From the NCBI GenBank assembly GCA_963971425.1, contig OZ020525.1:9965560-10029559 (forward strand): a stretch of 64,000 nt of DNA, read 5' to 3'. Source of the DNA: Bryoerythrophyllum caledonicum. Lineage: Eukaryota; Streptophyta; Bryopsida; Pottiales; Pottiaceae. The translations under genes and the position numbers were made by a program. The notes beneath the pieces are model-generated. The model saw only the letters and a program-made list of their open reading frames with translations, was not told the DNA's origin and did not search any database. The first letter of the stretch is position 1; each line of letters starts with the position of its first letter. Of this stretch, positions 20,768 through 32,385 are shown in pieces.

Positions 20768-22351
20768 CAGTGACCTTCAAAACTGTCCCAATGTTTCTAA
20801 TATGGAAGTTTGGTGAGTTACCAAATAGTGATTGCATGCTAGACTGACATGGCATCAATTTAGTTACATTCTATTATGAGTAAGGTATTCAAGGAGCAAG
20901 TCTTACCACTTGTCTCTACATGCATGTGCATGAATTGAAGCTCTAGATATTTCCTCTTCATTGGGACAGTTTTGAAAGTACATATGAGTGAATCTTGTGT
21001 GCATAGCAAGTGAAGTGTACATGCATTGTGAATTGCTTGGTTTGTGTTCAGTTGTGTGTATTTGTTCTTCTTGCGTCATATATTTGTTTTTTTCGTGTTT
21101 AGCTTCACAAGTGAAAATGGTGAGACCATTGTCCCAGGGGAAGCAACAAGATGTACTTTCTTTGCTTCAAAAAGGTTGTAGTGTGAGAGAGATAGCCAAG
21201 TCTTTGCATGTTGGTAAATCAAGTGTACAGAGGCTTTGTAAGAAGCATTTTCCATATGCAAAGCTTTCAGTTGGAGGTAGACCACGCAAGTTGACAAGTG
21301 CAATGGAGCGGTCTTGTGTAACTAGTATAACTAGAGGGAAGGTGTCTACTGCAAGAGAAGCTACTAAACTGGTGCAAGAAGTTTTTGGAGTACAAGTCAG
21401 TGAAGTTACTGTACGCCGTGGACTTTGTAGAGCAGGTTTGCAATCGCATGTGAAAGAAAAGAAACCACATTTGTCAAGCAATAATATTAGGGCTCGCTTA
21501 GAATTTGCTAGAAAGTATCAGCACTGGACTATTGATGACTGGAGTCACGTGATATTCTCAGATGAGACTAAAATTAACAGATTTTCTTCAGATCGGAGAG
21601 TTTGGTGTTGGGTTCGTGATCCACAGGAACTTTCAGAGCGGACTGTTATTCCGACTGTGAAACATGGTGGTGGTTCTGTGATGATATGGGGATGTATGTG
21701 TATACATGGACCTGGCATGATGTGTAGAATTGAAGGTCGCCTCAATCAGCATGGTTATCAAAAAATCTTGGAGGAGCATCTCTATGGTACAATTCAAAAA
21801 TATAATTTAGATGCATCAAAAGTCATATTTCAACAGGATAATGCACCTATACATAGCAGTAATAGTATGAAACAATGGTTTTCTAGGCAACCTTTTGGTG
21901 TCTTATCTTGGCCTGCTCAGTCTCCAGATTTGAATCCTATAGAAAATCTATGGGCAATTTTGAAAAGGAGATTAAACCGATATGACACACCACCAAAAGG
22001 GATACTTGAATTATGGTCTCGTGTAGAAGAAACCTTCCCTTCTATCACTGTTGATGATTGCAAGAGACTTATAGAATCAATGCCCAGACGAATAGCAGCT
22101 GTATTAAAATCCAAAGGAAAATGGACAAAGTGGTGAGGAATTTCCATGTTGGACCTTCAAAAGTGTACCAATATACATAGTAGCTTTAGGTATTTTTCCT
22201 TTCTCATTGAGCGCTTCAATTTTGTTGGAATTTTTGTATACAATTAGTACATTGTATGTACTATTTCAATAAATTTACTACATTCCATTCCCTGAATTTC
22301 TCTTACCTACATTAATATGTACAAACATTGGGACAGTTTTGAAGGTCACTG
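20768..22351 (+). mobile_element. Tc1-like transposon with open transposase (family 2)
   Basis: The ends are CAGTGACCTTCAAAACTGTC and its reverse complement, flanked by TA (20766-20767, 22352-22353). Size is 1584 bp. Both ends have an extra inner copy of the terminal motif in opposite orientation (inner left about 20960-20979, inner right about 22151-22175), so each end alone can fold into a hairpin of about 200 bp. The empty site is kept in units A and D (TTCATGTAAATCCCG). Confidence 0.93.
21117..22136 (+). CDS. Tc1-like DDE transposase (family 2)
   Basis: 339 residues from the ATG at 21117 (MVRPLSQGKQQDVLSLLQKG). An N-terminal helix-turn-helix (SVREIAKSLHVGKSSVQRLC) is followed by a GRPRKLT motif. 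The DDE core has IFSDETKINRFS, FQQDNAPIHSSNS and SPDLNPIENLWAIL, with 34 residues between the second Asp and Glu. It ends MPRRIAAVLKSKGKWTKW. It is uninterrupted and only distantly similar to the family-1 protein, so it is a separate lineage. It has no introns. An upstream in-frame stretch from 20988 is not family-like and is left out. Confidence 0.93.
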   Translation: MVRPLSQGKQQDVLSLLQKGCSVREIAKSLHVGKSSVQRLCKKHFPYAKLSVGGRPRKLTSAMERSCVTSITRGKVSTAREATKLVQEVFGVQVSEVTVRRGLCRAGLQSHVKEKKPHLSSNNIRARLEFARKYQHWTIDDWSHVIFSDETKINRFSSDRRVWCWVRDPQELSERTVIPTVKHGGGSVMIWGCMCIHGPGMMCRIEGRLNQHGYQKILEEHLYGTIQKYNLDASKVIFQQDNAPIHSSNSMKQWFSRQPFGVLSWPAQSPDLNPIENLWAILKRRLNRYDTPPKGILELWSRVEETFPSITVDDCKRLIESMPRRIAAVLKSKGKWTKW

Positions 22352-22372
22352 TATATCCCGAATTCGGGTTAA

Positions 22373-23102
22373 CTCTTAAACATAGGAGCGGCCTAAAAGT
22401 GGCTTCTTGGATGACATTTCAAGGATGATTAATGTCGTAGACGGTTGTTTTTCATCTAATTCTTTTTGAGGAGAGTTCATTGAATGTGTAAGTATTAAAT
22501 GATGATGAAACTTGCTTCATTGAGAAAATTGTGTTTTATGTAAAGAAGTAAAAGTTTGTGACATGGATCTCAATGCAATGAATTTTAGAAACTTCTTGCT
22601 GTAGTTCTAAATCTTAATTTGAGTCATTAAAATGATACTTTTTTTTAATTTTAATTCCAACTAGTAATGAAATGAAGTTTATGAAGTCTAGTTTCCTTTC
22701 CATTTGAAATTTTGAAAAATACACAATATTGAATAACGTATTGCAATTGAACTTTTGGCCTATAACCATGGTTGACCAATTTTCAAATTTTTGCTGAACG
22801 TGGTAGTTTCATTTACACGACAAGTTTTGTCTTTATAATGTAGACCTTTGGTGAAGTTTTTAGAGTTTTTTAGCATTCTTTGTATATGATAATGAATTTG
22901 CTTCACTTTCTCTTTAAAAAATCACAATAAATTCAAGTTCTCACCAAAAAATTGTGATTTTTGTGACCTAAATGTAACATGTGGTCTCATCTTTGAAAAT
23001 GAAATAAACTAATTCCCACTTGTATTTAATGAAAAGGTCAGAGCACATAGTAGTATGGAAATTGGGTTTGATGCCACAGTCATAGCCTATGTCCTTTAAG
23101 AG
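22373..23102. mobile_element. TTAA-flanked non-autonomous DNA element
   Basis: TTAA lies at 22369-22372 and 23103-23106. The termini are inverted: CTCTTAAACATAGG on the left and CTCTTAAAGGACATAGG read from the right. Other units run straight through the site (GAATTGGGTTATAGAGAGG in D). The 730-bp interior is very AT-rich with no ORF. TTAA duplications suggest piggyBac-type mobilisation, but the terminal sequence does not settle it. Confidence 0.7.
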
Positions 23103-24379
23103 TTAAAGAGAGGCAAAGGACAAGGTGATGTGAAAGGGACACAAAGGAATAGTCCATAGGCCCAACCGACAAGCGGCAGAAAGGGCATGGAAGTGGCACA
23201 GAATCGAGAGGCAAAGAGAGAGAGACAAATTCATAAAGAAAAAACAAAAGGCAAGAGAAAGTTCTTGCCAAGAGAATAATGAACTCCTCATGGGAGAAGC
23301 CTAGGCAAAGCCCAAGCGAATGAAAAACAAAAACTACAAATTAATCAGCTTCAATAGAAACAAGAATCTTGGGCGAGAACCGCCATGGAAGAGGAAACAA
23401 TTCAAGCCTAGGCCAGGGACCGGAAGAGAAGAAAACAACATCCAGCTCCCAAGAGAGAATCTAGGTAGACGAATTAGCCACGAGGGGTTCTTGGGAAGAG
23501 CACGACAGCCGTTTACAAAGAAAAACTGAGGGAAGGTTGAGGGACTAAAGATTCCAGTCATCTTGAGATGGCGGGGGCCCGCCTCTACCTTTGTGGTTTT
23601 GCACGCTTAAATCAGTTTCAGCCTAAGATTTACATGAGACTAAATTTGTCAAGTAGGCCCTAGGAAAACTCGGGGCGAGGTTGAGGAGACCGAAAGAGGT
23701 TCAGCGGAAGGTTGTTGTGGAGGTCTTTTGTAATCCTTTCAAGGAATTCGTCTGTGGTGATATCTTGGTCCACTAGTGGGACGTGCGAGCTACAAAGAAG
23801 GATATGGAGTAAGACTTCCTGAGGTGCCAAAAATCTAGGGGCACTGATTACAGAGCCTTAGGAGTCCAAACAAGGCGGATGAGGTTGGAAGTGTTGGTTA
23901 CGAAAACTCTTGAATTTGTCGGCGAGGTCCTGGAGAAGAAACTTGCAATGGGGTACGAAGATCCAATGAGCTCCGTTTCAACAAGAACAAAAAATTCCTC
24001 CCTTTCTCCAACTAGAATGTAAAACTGCATCTATTTCACGTTGTTTGTAGATTCGGTATCCAAGTTCAATTTGGTCAGCTTCTGTCATGCGCCCATCATG
24101 GCCTTGACGGTTGAGTGTCAGGCACGAAAGAGCGACTAATCAACATGAAATTCACCATTGCACAAATCAAACGTACATTTATCACACCAAAGGAACCATG
24201 TGAGGCACATTCAAAGAATCTCCCTGGGGATTTTGTCCACCATTAAAGGACAATTCTAAACTTGTGGCTGATAAAGCCTCAGCTATTACTGACTGAGAAC
24301 TCCGGGAAAATAAGGAAGACTTGAGAAGGCCTTCCACTAGCCTGTGATGTCAGGCTGAAGACTTGAAGTTGCACAAATA

Positions 24380-27300
24380 ATGTTCACCTTGTTCTAGACT
24401 CCTTGGACAAAGGGGCAGGAGAAAAAAAATGTGTTTTGGCATCTTCTACTTAGCAAGGTTGCACAAATTGCAAGGGCCCGAGTGTTTGGGGCTTAGACGC
24501 AACCTCCATGACGCCAAAGGTAGGTCACCTTGACACGTGAGCCATATCATCGTGGACACCTTTGTTGGTATCCACTTATGCCAGAGCTTGTTGTAAAACC
24601 TTTTTTTATGATGCTCCAAAACACCGCGGGGGCACATTTGAAGAAGGAAGGGAGGAGTAGCCTTCGTCTTGTAAATCGATAATCATGTAACCTCACTTAG
24701 TGGTGTAGTCGATAAAATTTGCTTGTTTGAGGTGATAAATTGGCTTTGACTTCTATTCCTTGAAATCCAACGAGAGGTCATTGATGTGCGCGTGCCTCAT
24801 CGCAAAGACTACGTAGTGCTGCAGAATTTGGAGGACATAAAGTGGGTTGAAAGTGTGACTCTTTTCATCGCGGTCCTAGAGCAGAGTACGAGCTTTAGTG
24901 AGCCGGAAATCTGGAAGAGGAATTGGGCGGAGTCCAATAGACAGAATCAGGCGTTTGGAAGAATCCACCTTAAGGTTAATGTAGGGGCCGCAAGAACCAT
25001 CCGGAAATACGTCCTGAACGTAGAAGAATTCCTCTTTGATTTCCAGATCCGACTCATCCATCGTCTACTAGTCTCGCTTGCCCTTTGCACAATTTGTTTT
25101 GACGCTCTAAAGGACTGCACCATGTACTTGGAGGAGGATGGTGTTAATCGGAGAATCAATGTTATGGTTTTTGTAGAGGGTATGGTAGTCATTTTTGAAT
25201 CCGGTAGAAGTGGATGAGACTGCTATAAGATGAAGATTTCTATAGGGTGAAGAGTGCAATGGATGAGACTATTGCCGGATGAAAAATATTGTAGATGAAA
25301 GTACTGTTGGATAAAGATTGATGCGGATAAGACTGCTGCAAATGAAAACAAGATTTTGGGTTAGGATGGCTAGGATTTGGTGGGGGTGGAGGCGACCACC
25401 TTCACTTTCTTATTCTCTCTAATGTCAATGTGTGTGTGTGTAGGGAGAAGAAGTAGAGGTGTGAAAAGTGAGTTTAGAGATATGAAGCGGCTTAGGAAGT
25501 TAGAGCGTTTTGAGGCTAGTAGAAGTCGAGGCCAGATTATGGCCGGTTTGTTGAAGTAAAATGCTCACGTTTGAAACGTTACATGTGTAGTGGAAAAGTA
25601 GCAATTGTTTGTATGTGAAATCTTGGTTTTTTGGACTTTGTGTTTATCATTTAATAGGTGGCGCAACTCAAAACCAAGACAACGTATATTGTATACTGTT
25701 GAGGCTGAACTATACCATCTATACTACAGAGTATATATGTTGAATTAGGGCACTAAAAACTAGGTTTCAAAGAAAATGATGGAAATTTTAAGATTTTTTA
25801 AGAACATTTTATGTGTCAAGATAGAATTCGAGTATTATTGGAGCAAAAACCAACAATAATCTCTAATTTAGGAGTCGTGAAAAAATAGCATGCTTTTTAT
25901 CAATAAAAAATTATTTATTTTTTGATCTCAAATTTTCAATCATAATGTATGAACACATTATGGTATGAAGATGTCCCAAAATTTTCAAAGTATTTTACCT
26001 CATGAGCCTCTCAAATGAAGTATATTTGTCTGATTTGGGATACGTGTGACAAGTATGTAGTATTGAAAAATATACTTCTCCTTATCGAACTATAAAACAA
26101 AATAAAAAAAATCTAAGAGTCTTGTAATCTTGACAAAGTCAGCACTCACATTCCATCATCACAAATCCAAAATCAAAACCACGTTGGCACTAGACAACAA
26201 GAGAGCGCTTGTGACTATGGCCCCAAACCCTTTGTAAAAGGTATTTTATGCTAGCCTAGTTAACTATCACCCCGGAGACCCACTAAAGCGTGCTCAATCT
26301 ACTTAAAATAGTGATTAAAAACCCTAGTAACAAAACCCTAAACGGCCCAAGAGCTGGACCTGACCTTTGTCCATCCAAGACCTCATAGTTCATTGTGTCC
26401 GATTGAAACAACACGAGGTTCGTAAATATATCTATTTAATATATGGCCCTCCTAGTCGACAATTGTATGTCACGTAAATTGCGCCACATACCTTTGTCTC
26501 GATCCCATAGGTGTATAAACCTAAAAAGATTTTTTTCCACCCATCTTCTAAAGAGAATGGGTCTATCCCCTCCAAACACGGATTTGCTTGGTCCAAGGAT
26601 GTAGAGGATAGAACAAATACCCTGGCAAAAAGTTTCTTCTTTATTGGAGGGGATGGATTTCTTGATTTGTGACCAAACCTCCAAGTGAGCCATCCAGGGC
26701 CTATGCCAAAGTGAGATCCTCTGATTGCAGACGTTCCTACCATTGAGAAGCGACTCCTTGCCCTCTGGTCAACATCCGCGTTGCAAAAGCTTTAACTAGT
26801 CGACCCTCTGTTGGGGAAACAATTTCTAGGGCTCGGGTCTAGGTTCTATCTCCCTTCCAATCATCTTCCCTAGGACAACCAATGCTTGAGCATACGGATT
26901 AAGGATCTTAATGCCTCCATGGGATGTTGGGAGAGTCACCAAAGCCCAAGCTACCCTAGCACAAGGATTGCCCTCCGCCTTCTCACTCCAAACATGATTG
27001 CAGACCATCGTGCGCACCTTAGGAAGTACGATTTGAGTCACTAGTGATGTACTACATAGATGCACTAGTTTGCACTACTAGTAATGTACTACATAGATGC
27101 AAAGATGACCTGGTTCGTGATGAGGATCATGGCCGCCATAAAAAAAGGTCTATTTTGCCAGATGCTCACCTTCCCTCGGACTTGGAAAAACACCTTAGCA
27201 TTCTTGTCTTGCTGGTTCATATTGAACCCCAACGGAAACCCAAGACTCATGGCCAAAGAGCCTTTAGGCACCCAACAAAGGCCCTTGTCTTCTCCCCAGC

Positions 27301-27870
27301 TCCAAGTCTCGAGGTTAAGAGAAGTCCAAATGGCGGCACTTTTGCTTTAGTTGACAAAGGAGCATGAATCCCACAAAAGAATTGGAGGACATTGAAAGCT
27401 TTGTCAAGGTTCTCTATTGTGCCCTCAAGTTACAAGTTAGAATCGTCGACAAAATAGAGATTCCCTCACTTGCTTCCCGTTTGGCACAACAGGCCCTCAA
27501 CACCATAGCAAGGGTCGTGGAGCATGTGAGATAGCACATCGGCAATGAATAAGTAGAGGTACGGAGACATAGAGCATCACTGCCATACCCCTCTTTCCAT
27601 TTGGAATTCTTGACCGACCTCGCCATTCATCGGGATCGAAGATTGCACGTCCTTGTAGAACGTCGCCATCCACCGAATCTAGATTTATGAGAAGCTTTCT
27701 TCTCGCATGGTCTCCTACACGAAGGTCTAGTTCACCTTGTCGTAAGCCTTTTCAAAGACGATGGCAAGGATGACAAGGTCCAATCCATCGCTTCGCAAGC
27801 AAAGAAAACATTGTCTACAATGTGACGATTCTTAAAAAAACCCGCCTGAGACGTGTTGATCCATTCTACT
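24380..27870 (-). pseudogene. Decayed LINE reverse transcriptase, unit C
   Basis: On the minus strand, 27065-26826 encodes VCNHVWSEKAEGNPCARVAW and GGIKILNPYAQAL. Positions 26743-26432 are a degraded continuation, and 24637-24446 encode the zinc-binding RT region (FYNKLWHKWIPTKVSTMIWL, then CNLCNLAK). The zinc-binding part is more complete here than in A, B and D. A private 1.8-kb stretch separates it from the rest. Confidence 0.7.
24640..26430. other. Private 1.8-kb segment of unit C
   Basis: This stretch has no match in the other units. Its left third is of ordinary composition and has overlapping ORFs on both strands (24786-25217 plus; 25061-24876 minus) without a recognised domain. The right part is AT-rich. 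I found no terminal repeats. It could be an unrecognised insertion or LINE sequence deleted from the other units. Confidence 0.4.
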
Positions 27871-28893
27871 TCATTCGCTCACGTTTCATACTTCGCTGAC
27901 ATCGTTCGAGCACGGCTTCTCTGGCGTTCTGTGCATAAAAAGAGTTGGCACGGCAGGTTCCTCACCTCATTCATATGCTTCCTATATCATTCACTTCACC
28001 ACATTATCAATTCTGCTATCGATTGCTTCACGTTTTTTTGTCGTTTTCCTTTTCATTTCTCAACAACATCAACGAAAGCGTTTCAGGCTCCTCTCACTTT
28101 GTTTTCTTCCTTCAAGTGTAAGGGGTGTAAAGGGCCATACATGAAGTGGATGGCATAACTTCCGAAAGGGGTTTACTTTTTCACATGAAAGCAAAGCATG
28201 AGGAGGATGACATAACTCAAACACGAGGTTTACTTTTTCACTAAGAGTCGTATCTACATTAGTCATGTGTCTTTTAAGCAACGTGCATAGTACACATCAC
28301 ACCGTAAAGAAGGCAGTACAAGTGAGTTCTCATACAGACCTCCACACCACAACATCCCTGAATGAAAACTGCTAAAACTTCTATCGCACGTCTACTAGAT
28401 TCACACACAAAACACACCCTTACGAGATTCAAGTGACTCGGTGGAGAACTGATTTGGAGATTGCCCAGTTTTTGCTAGGTTTTAAACATGGTTAGGGTTT
28501 TGCAATTTGGTATGAATCATGGTTTCTCATTGAGGAACCATGATTAGAAAATTGGGCAGTAGTAATGCGCTCCAGTGGAGCTTAGGATCTTATTGCGGTT
28601 TGCTGTTAAGCATAGGTAGGGTTTCTTTTGCAGTTCCAATGAATCCAATCATGGTTTTTCAGTATAGATCATGGCTGGGGTTTCTTCCGAATTACTCATT
28701 TCGAGACTGGCCAGTCTTGTATAGTTCCGAGAACCCTGAGGTACAAGACTGGACATTACCTAATCCTCTTCTACGGTGTATTGTTGGTCAAGGGCTTGGA
28801 GAACATTAGGGTTTCAACCTCCGACTTCGAGAAAACATGGGATTAGTAGTCCGATTTGGTGTTGCTTTGGGTCCCTCCGGGAGAGGAGGGGGA

Positions 28894-29085
28894 GGGCTGC
28901 GCCGGCCAAGGAAGTAGTGCAAGACCAAGGCGACGCTCGCGAGTCCGGGTAGCAAGCTACCGAATGGACCCGCACCCGAGAAAAATTAGATTAATATCAT
29001 GAGGGACGATGTCCCTCGTATCAGATATTAAACTGATAAGAACAGATACTACACTTGATCTTAGCCAAAAGGCCGAGAAAGGTAT
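28894..29085 (-). ncRNA. U2: U2 spliceosomal snRNA, unit D copy
   Basis: 192 nt. The U2 sequence matches the unit C copy at every position I compared, including ATACCTTTCTCGGCC, GTGTAGTATCTG and AATATCTGATACGAGG. Its flank is type 2. Upstream at about -62 to -69 the minus strand has GACCCATA instead of TCCCACA. It is a candidate functional gene. Confidence 0.92.
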
Positions 29086-32000
29086 GCCTCTCCTCTCTCA
29101 CCCGCCCGCTCTTCTACTCCCAACTTCGCCTCCCCTCCACAATGCTTATGGGTCGAACCACCAACAAGCGTGCCACTCACTCCTGCTTCCTGCACTTTTC
29201 AGTGAGAGACTGCTGTCCTGTGCTATTGGGGTCACTCGTTTGACACCCTGCGATATCCAGGTCATACTGAGGCGTTCCACTTGTGGATTTCACAATTTAA
29301 TTGTAATCTTCCTGTAAACGGTTGTCTGCGAAGAATAAGGATGAGTCTCAATTATGTATTTCACCTTGTCCTCAACCAGCTCAGAACTTTAGGTATTATA
29401 CCCAAGTTGTGATACTCCAGGAATACTATTCTCAATCCCCTGTAATACCATGCTTAGATGTCAAATTTGAATGTCTGCTGTGTGTGCAAGCACTTTCATG
29501 CTTAGATGTCACGTTCGTGCTTAGATGTGTGACTCATGACCTGAGTTTGCGATGAAGGGATTTTCGTACACAATATGTTCCGTCCTGCTGTTTTTACAAG
29601 ATGTTAGCTGAACTAATTTCACATGAGTTTGTCTTATAATATATCTGCAGATCATATGTCTTACATTGAATGAACAAATTATCAAAAGTTTGGCTCCTGA
29701 AATCACCACAGTAATGATAAGATTCACATCAGAGTTTCAAAACAAATCATTGAAAGAATTGAAAATACATGAGTTCTGGCCATCCATCTTTTTTTCTTTC
29801 TATGCAAGTCGCATAACTCTCCACTCCTTCCCGGTGACCCAATGGTTGTTGAATGTGAACCAGCCACAAAAATCTCTACACAGCTCAAATGGCGCAACTG
29901 AGATATCTTTGAATACATGCATGACCCTGAAACGAAGTTTTCTTTTCCTCTGGCAAGGACGCAGAGAATTACCACGTTGTCCACAGCACTCTACGAAGTG
30001 ATTTGTGATGATGAGAAAAGGTCGCTCGACAAGAATATTACAAGCAAAACTGGGTACATCAAAGTATGTAGAGTGGCGACCAAAAGTCTGCGGACAATGA
30101 ACCACCTCTCTATGAAGTGTTAACTATAGCTTAGTTGGTGGGTTAATAAGAGATTTTTTAAGCAAGCTCTAATTAGTACACCACATGGCACCTTATGAAC
30201 ATTGATACGCTCGAAATTTGCCACTTGTAGAGATTATTCATGCAAAAATCATGAAGGGGTGTGTACAACTTAATATGCACATAAGTTGTACACACCACTA
30301 TCTTTTCATTACAAGTGCACTTGTGAAGCTTTTTGTTTTGGAATTTTTTTGTAAGATTTGGAGAGGCCTTAGGTGATTTGCTATGTCTCCTAGAGGGCCT
30401 CAGAATCAACGTAGGGCAGTTCTTGAGATGTATGAGTGAGGCAACTCATATGGTGGGATTTCAGTAGTTTTGGCCATACCTCGAAGCACTTCTTTTGACA
30501 TAGTGCAAAGGTTTTGTGAGAGAGAGCCTAATAGACAAAACTTCACTGTTGAATGGGGTGACCGTGACATTGTGAGGAGATTAAATGATTCAAATATTGG
30601 TACAGCGGCAACTATAGGAAGAGTGTTATGATACGAGGGCTTGCGATTGAACGATAATACGATTAAAAGGAGTCATTGGGAGTAAGGATTGAGATTATGT
30701 GTGAACAAGAAGCCACTTTTGACAAAAAATACATCGAGCACGTCGTTTGCAGCGGTCAAAGAAGTGCAAGCATGCATAATGGGAGTTTTGGACTGATGTC
30801 ATTTTTTCTGATGAGTCTAAATTCAATCTTTTTGGCTTAGATGGACGTCAGTATTGTTGGAGAAAGAGTGGAGAACGTCTTTTAGATCAGCATGTGCAAT
30901 CTATAGTCAAGCATGGGGGAGGAAATATAGTGGTTTGAGGTTGATTGAGTTGGGAAGGAATTGTTAAGCTTCATTTGATTGAAGGGAATATGAATAAATA
31001 TGTATATCGCGATATTTTAGAGACGGAACTTATGGGCACTATACAGATGCGAGGTTTAGAAGAAGATGAGGTTATTTTCCAACATGATAATGATCCAAAG
31101 CATACTGCACATTATGTTGTAGATTGATTGCGTGCTCAAAAATTCCAATTTATTGGACACCCTCCACAATTACCCGACCTCAATCCAATAAAACATCTTT
31201 GGAATGAAGTAGATCGTTGTCTGAGAAGGTCTAAGAGGAAACCCACTAGTAAAAGTGACTTTGGGAAGAAGATCCAAGAAATTGGGTATAATATAGAGCC
31301 TGATGTTGTTAGGAAGTTGATACTTTCTATGCCTCAAAGGGCTCTTGATGTCTACCAAACAAAAGGTGGCTACACACGGTGGTAGTGTCTGTGAGTGCTC
31401 ATGAGTTGAATCATTGAGTTGTAAAGGTATTTAGTAATCTTTAGTCTTGTTTTCTATAGTTAATATGCAATAAAAAATCACTTTGACCATGAAGAATCTG
31501 TCAGGATCGGCGCATGGAGGTGTTTGTATAGATGGTATTCGGGTAGAAACCATCTAGAGAGTTGTGGAGTTACCGGAGAGCCCAAGACTTAGCGCTAATG
31601 GGAGATTAGGGTTAGGTTTAGTGCTGCGTGGCGGCTAGGGCAACGGTGGTGTCTTTCGACACCTCATCTCGGGACTTGGAACCCGGATGACCTCCACGTG
31701 TGGTTGAGGGAGACTCATCTTTCTCAAGTTGAGTCTCCCACGTGATGAGGTGAGGGTGTGTGCGTGTTGCACATCGTTAGCCTTATCCATATCATGTTTT
31801 CACTCTTGAAGAGTGGCATGGACTCGACTTATTGTGATTTGTGAGTATTTATCACTTATTTCTTACTTGAGAAAGATCATGTTGTGGCAACGGGTGTACC
31901 CACGATATTTAACACACCTAGTAGGGTTTCTACTTTGAGTATTACATTGTAATGTGTCCTAGATCTGGTGCACTAGGGTTTAGTGTTTCCTGGAGGTCTC

Positions 32001-32169
32001 ATTGGAGTGAAGCAACCAAGGTGGAGTCCCTGGAAGTAACCTCACTTGAGCGAGTTTAGCTGCAAGCGTAGGTAGTGCCTGCGACTTCGCTACACCCTCA
32101 CCTCATCTACTATCAACCACGTGAACCCAGCCGAACATCAGGTGACGAGTTCGCCGTTTGTGAAAATCG

Positions 32170-32385
32170 GAGGCGGTGGTGGCGGCGAACAAAGTGGACC
32201 GGCGACGAAAGGCGGCGGACGCGTAGGTGATCATAGACGACGAGATTCACAACTTTGAAGCGTGGAGGGACTCGTTAGAGACGGTGCCCACCATCAAGAG
32301 GCTGCGGTCTTACGCCGAGCGCATTAGGCAGTCAGAGCTGGAGAAGTGTTTGAGCAAACTCCCGGAGGATCTCACGACGAAGTAG
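32170..32385 (+). pseudogene. hemA: Captured glutamyl-tRNA reductase (HEMA) fragment
   Basis: 71 codons read in one frame, beginning EAVVAANKVDRRRKAADA, interrupted by TAG at 32224. They continue [20 protein letters not shown] and [20 protein letters not shown] to [11 protein letters not shown] and a stop. This is the C-terminal helical dimerisation region of plant glutamyl-tRNA reductase, the first committed enzyme of tetrapyrrole (chlorophyll, heme) synthesis in plastids. It is GC-rich compared with its surroundings and intron-free, which suggests capture of an mRNA or one exon. It lies in the element's leader and cannot make the enzyme. Confidence 0.85.

Larger units (their letters stand above)
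17203..28609. repeat. U2 tandem unit C (type-1 flank)
   Basis: 11407 bp. It has the type-1 U2 flank like unit A, a U2 gene, a Tc1-like element (18647-20289), a 46-codon ORF, a second Tc1-like element (20768-22351), a TTAA-flanked element (22373-23102), a LINE-derived segment, a private 1.8-kb segment (about 24640-26430) and spacer (27900-28609). Removing those insertions leaves about 5.7 kb. It lacks the Tc1 insertion shared by B and D. Confidence 0.85.
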
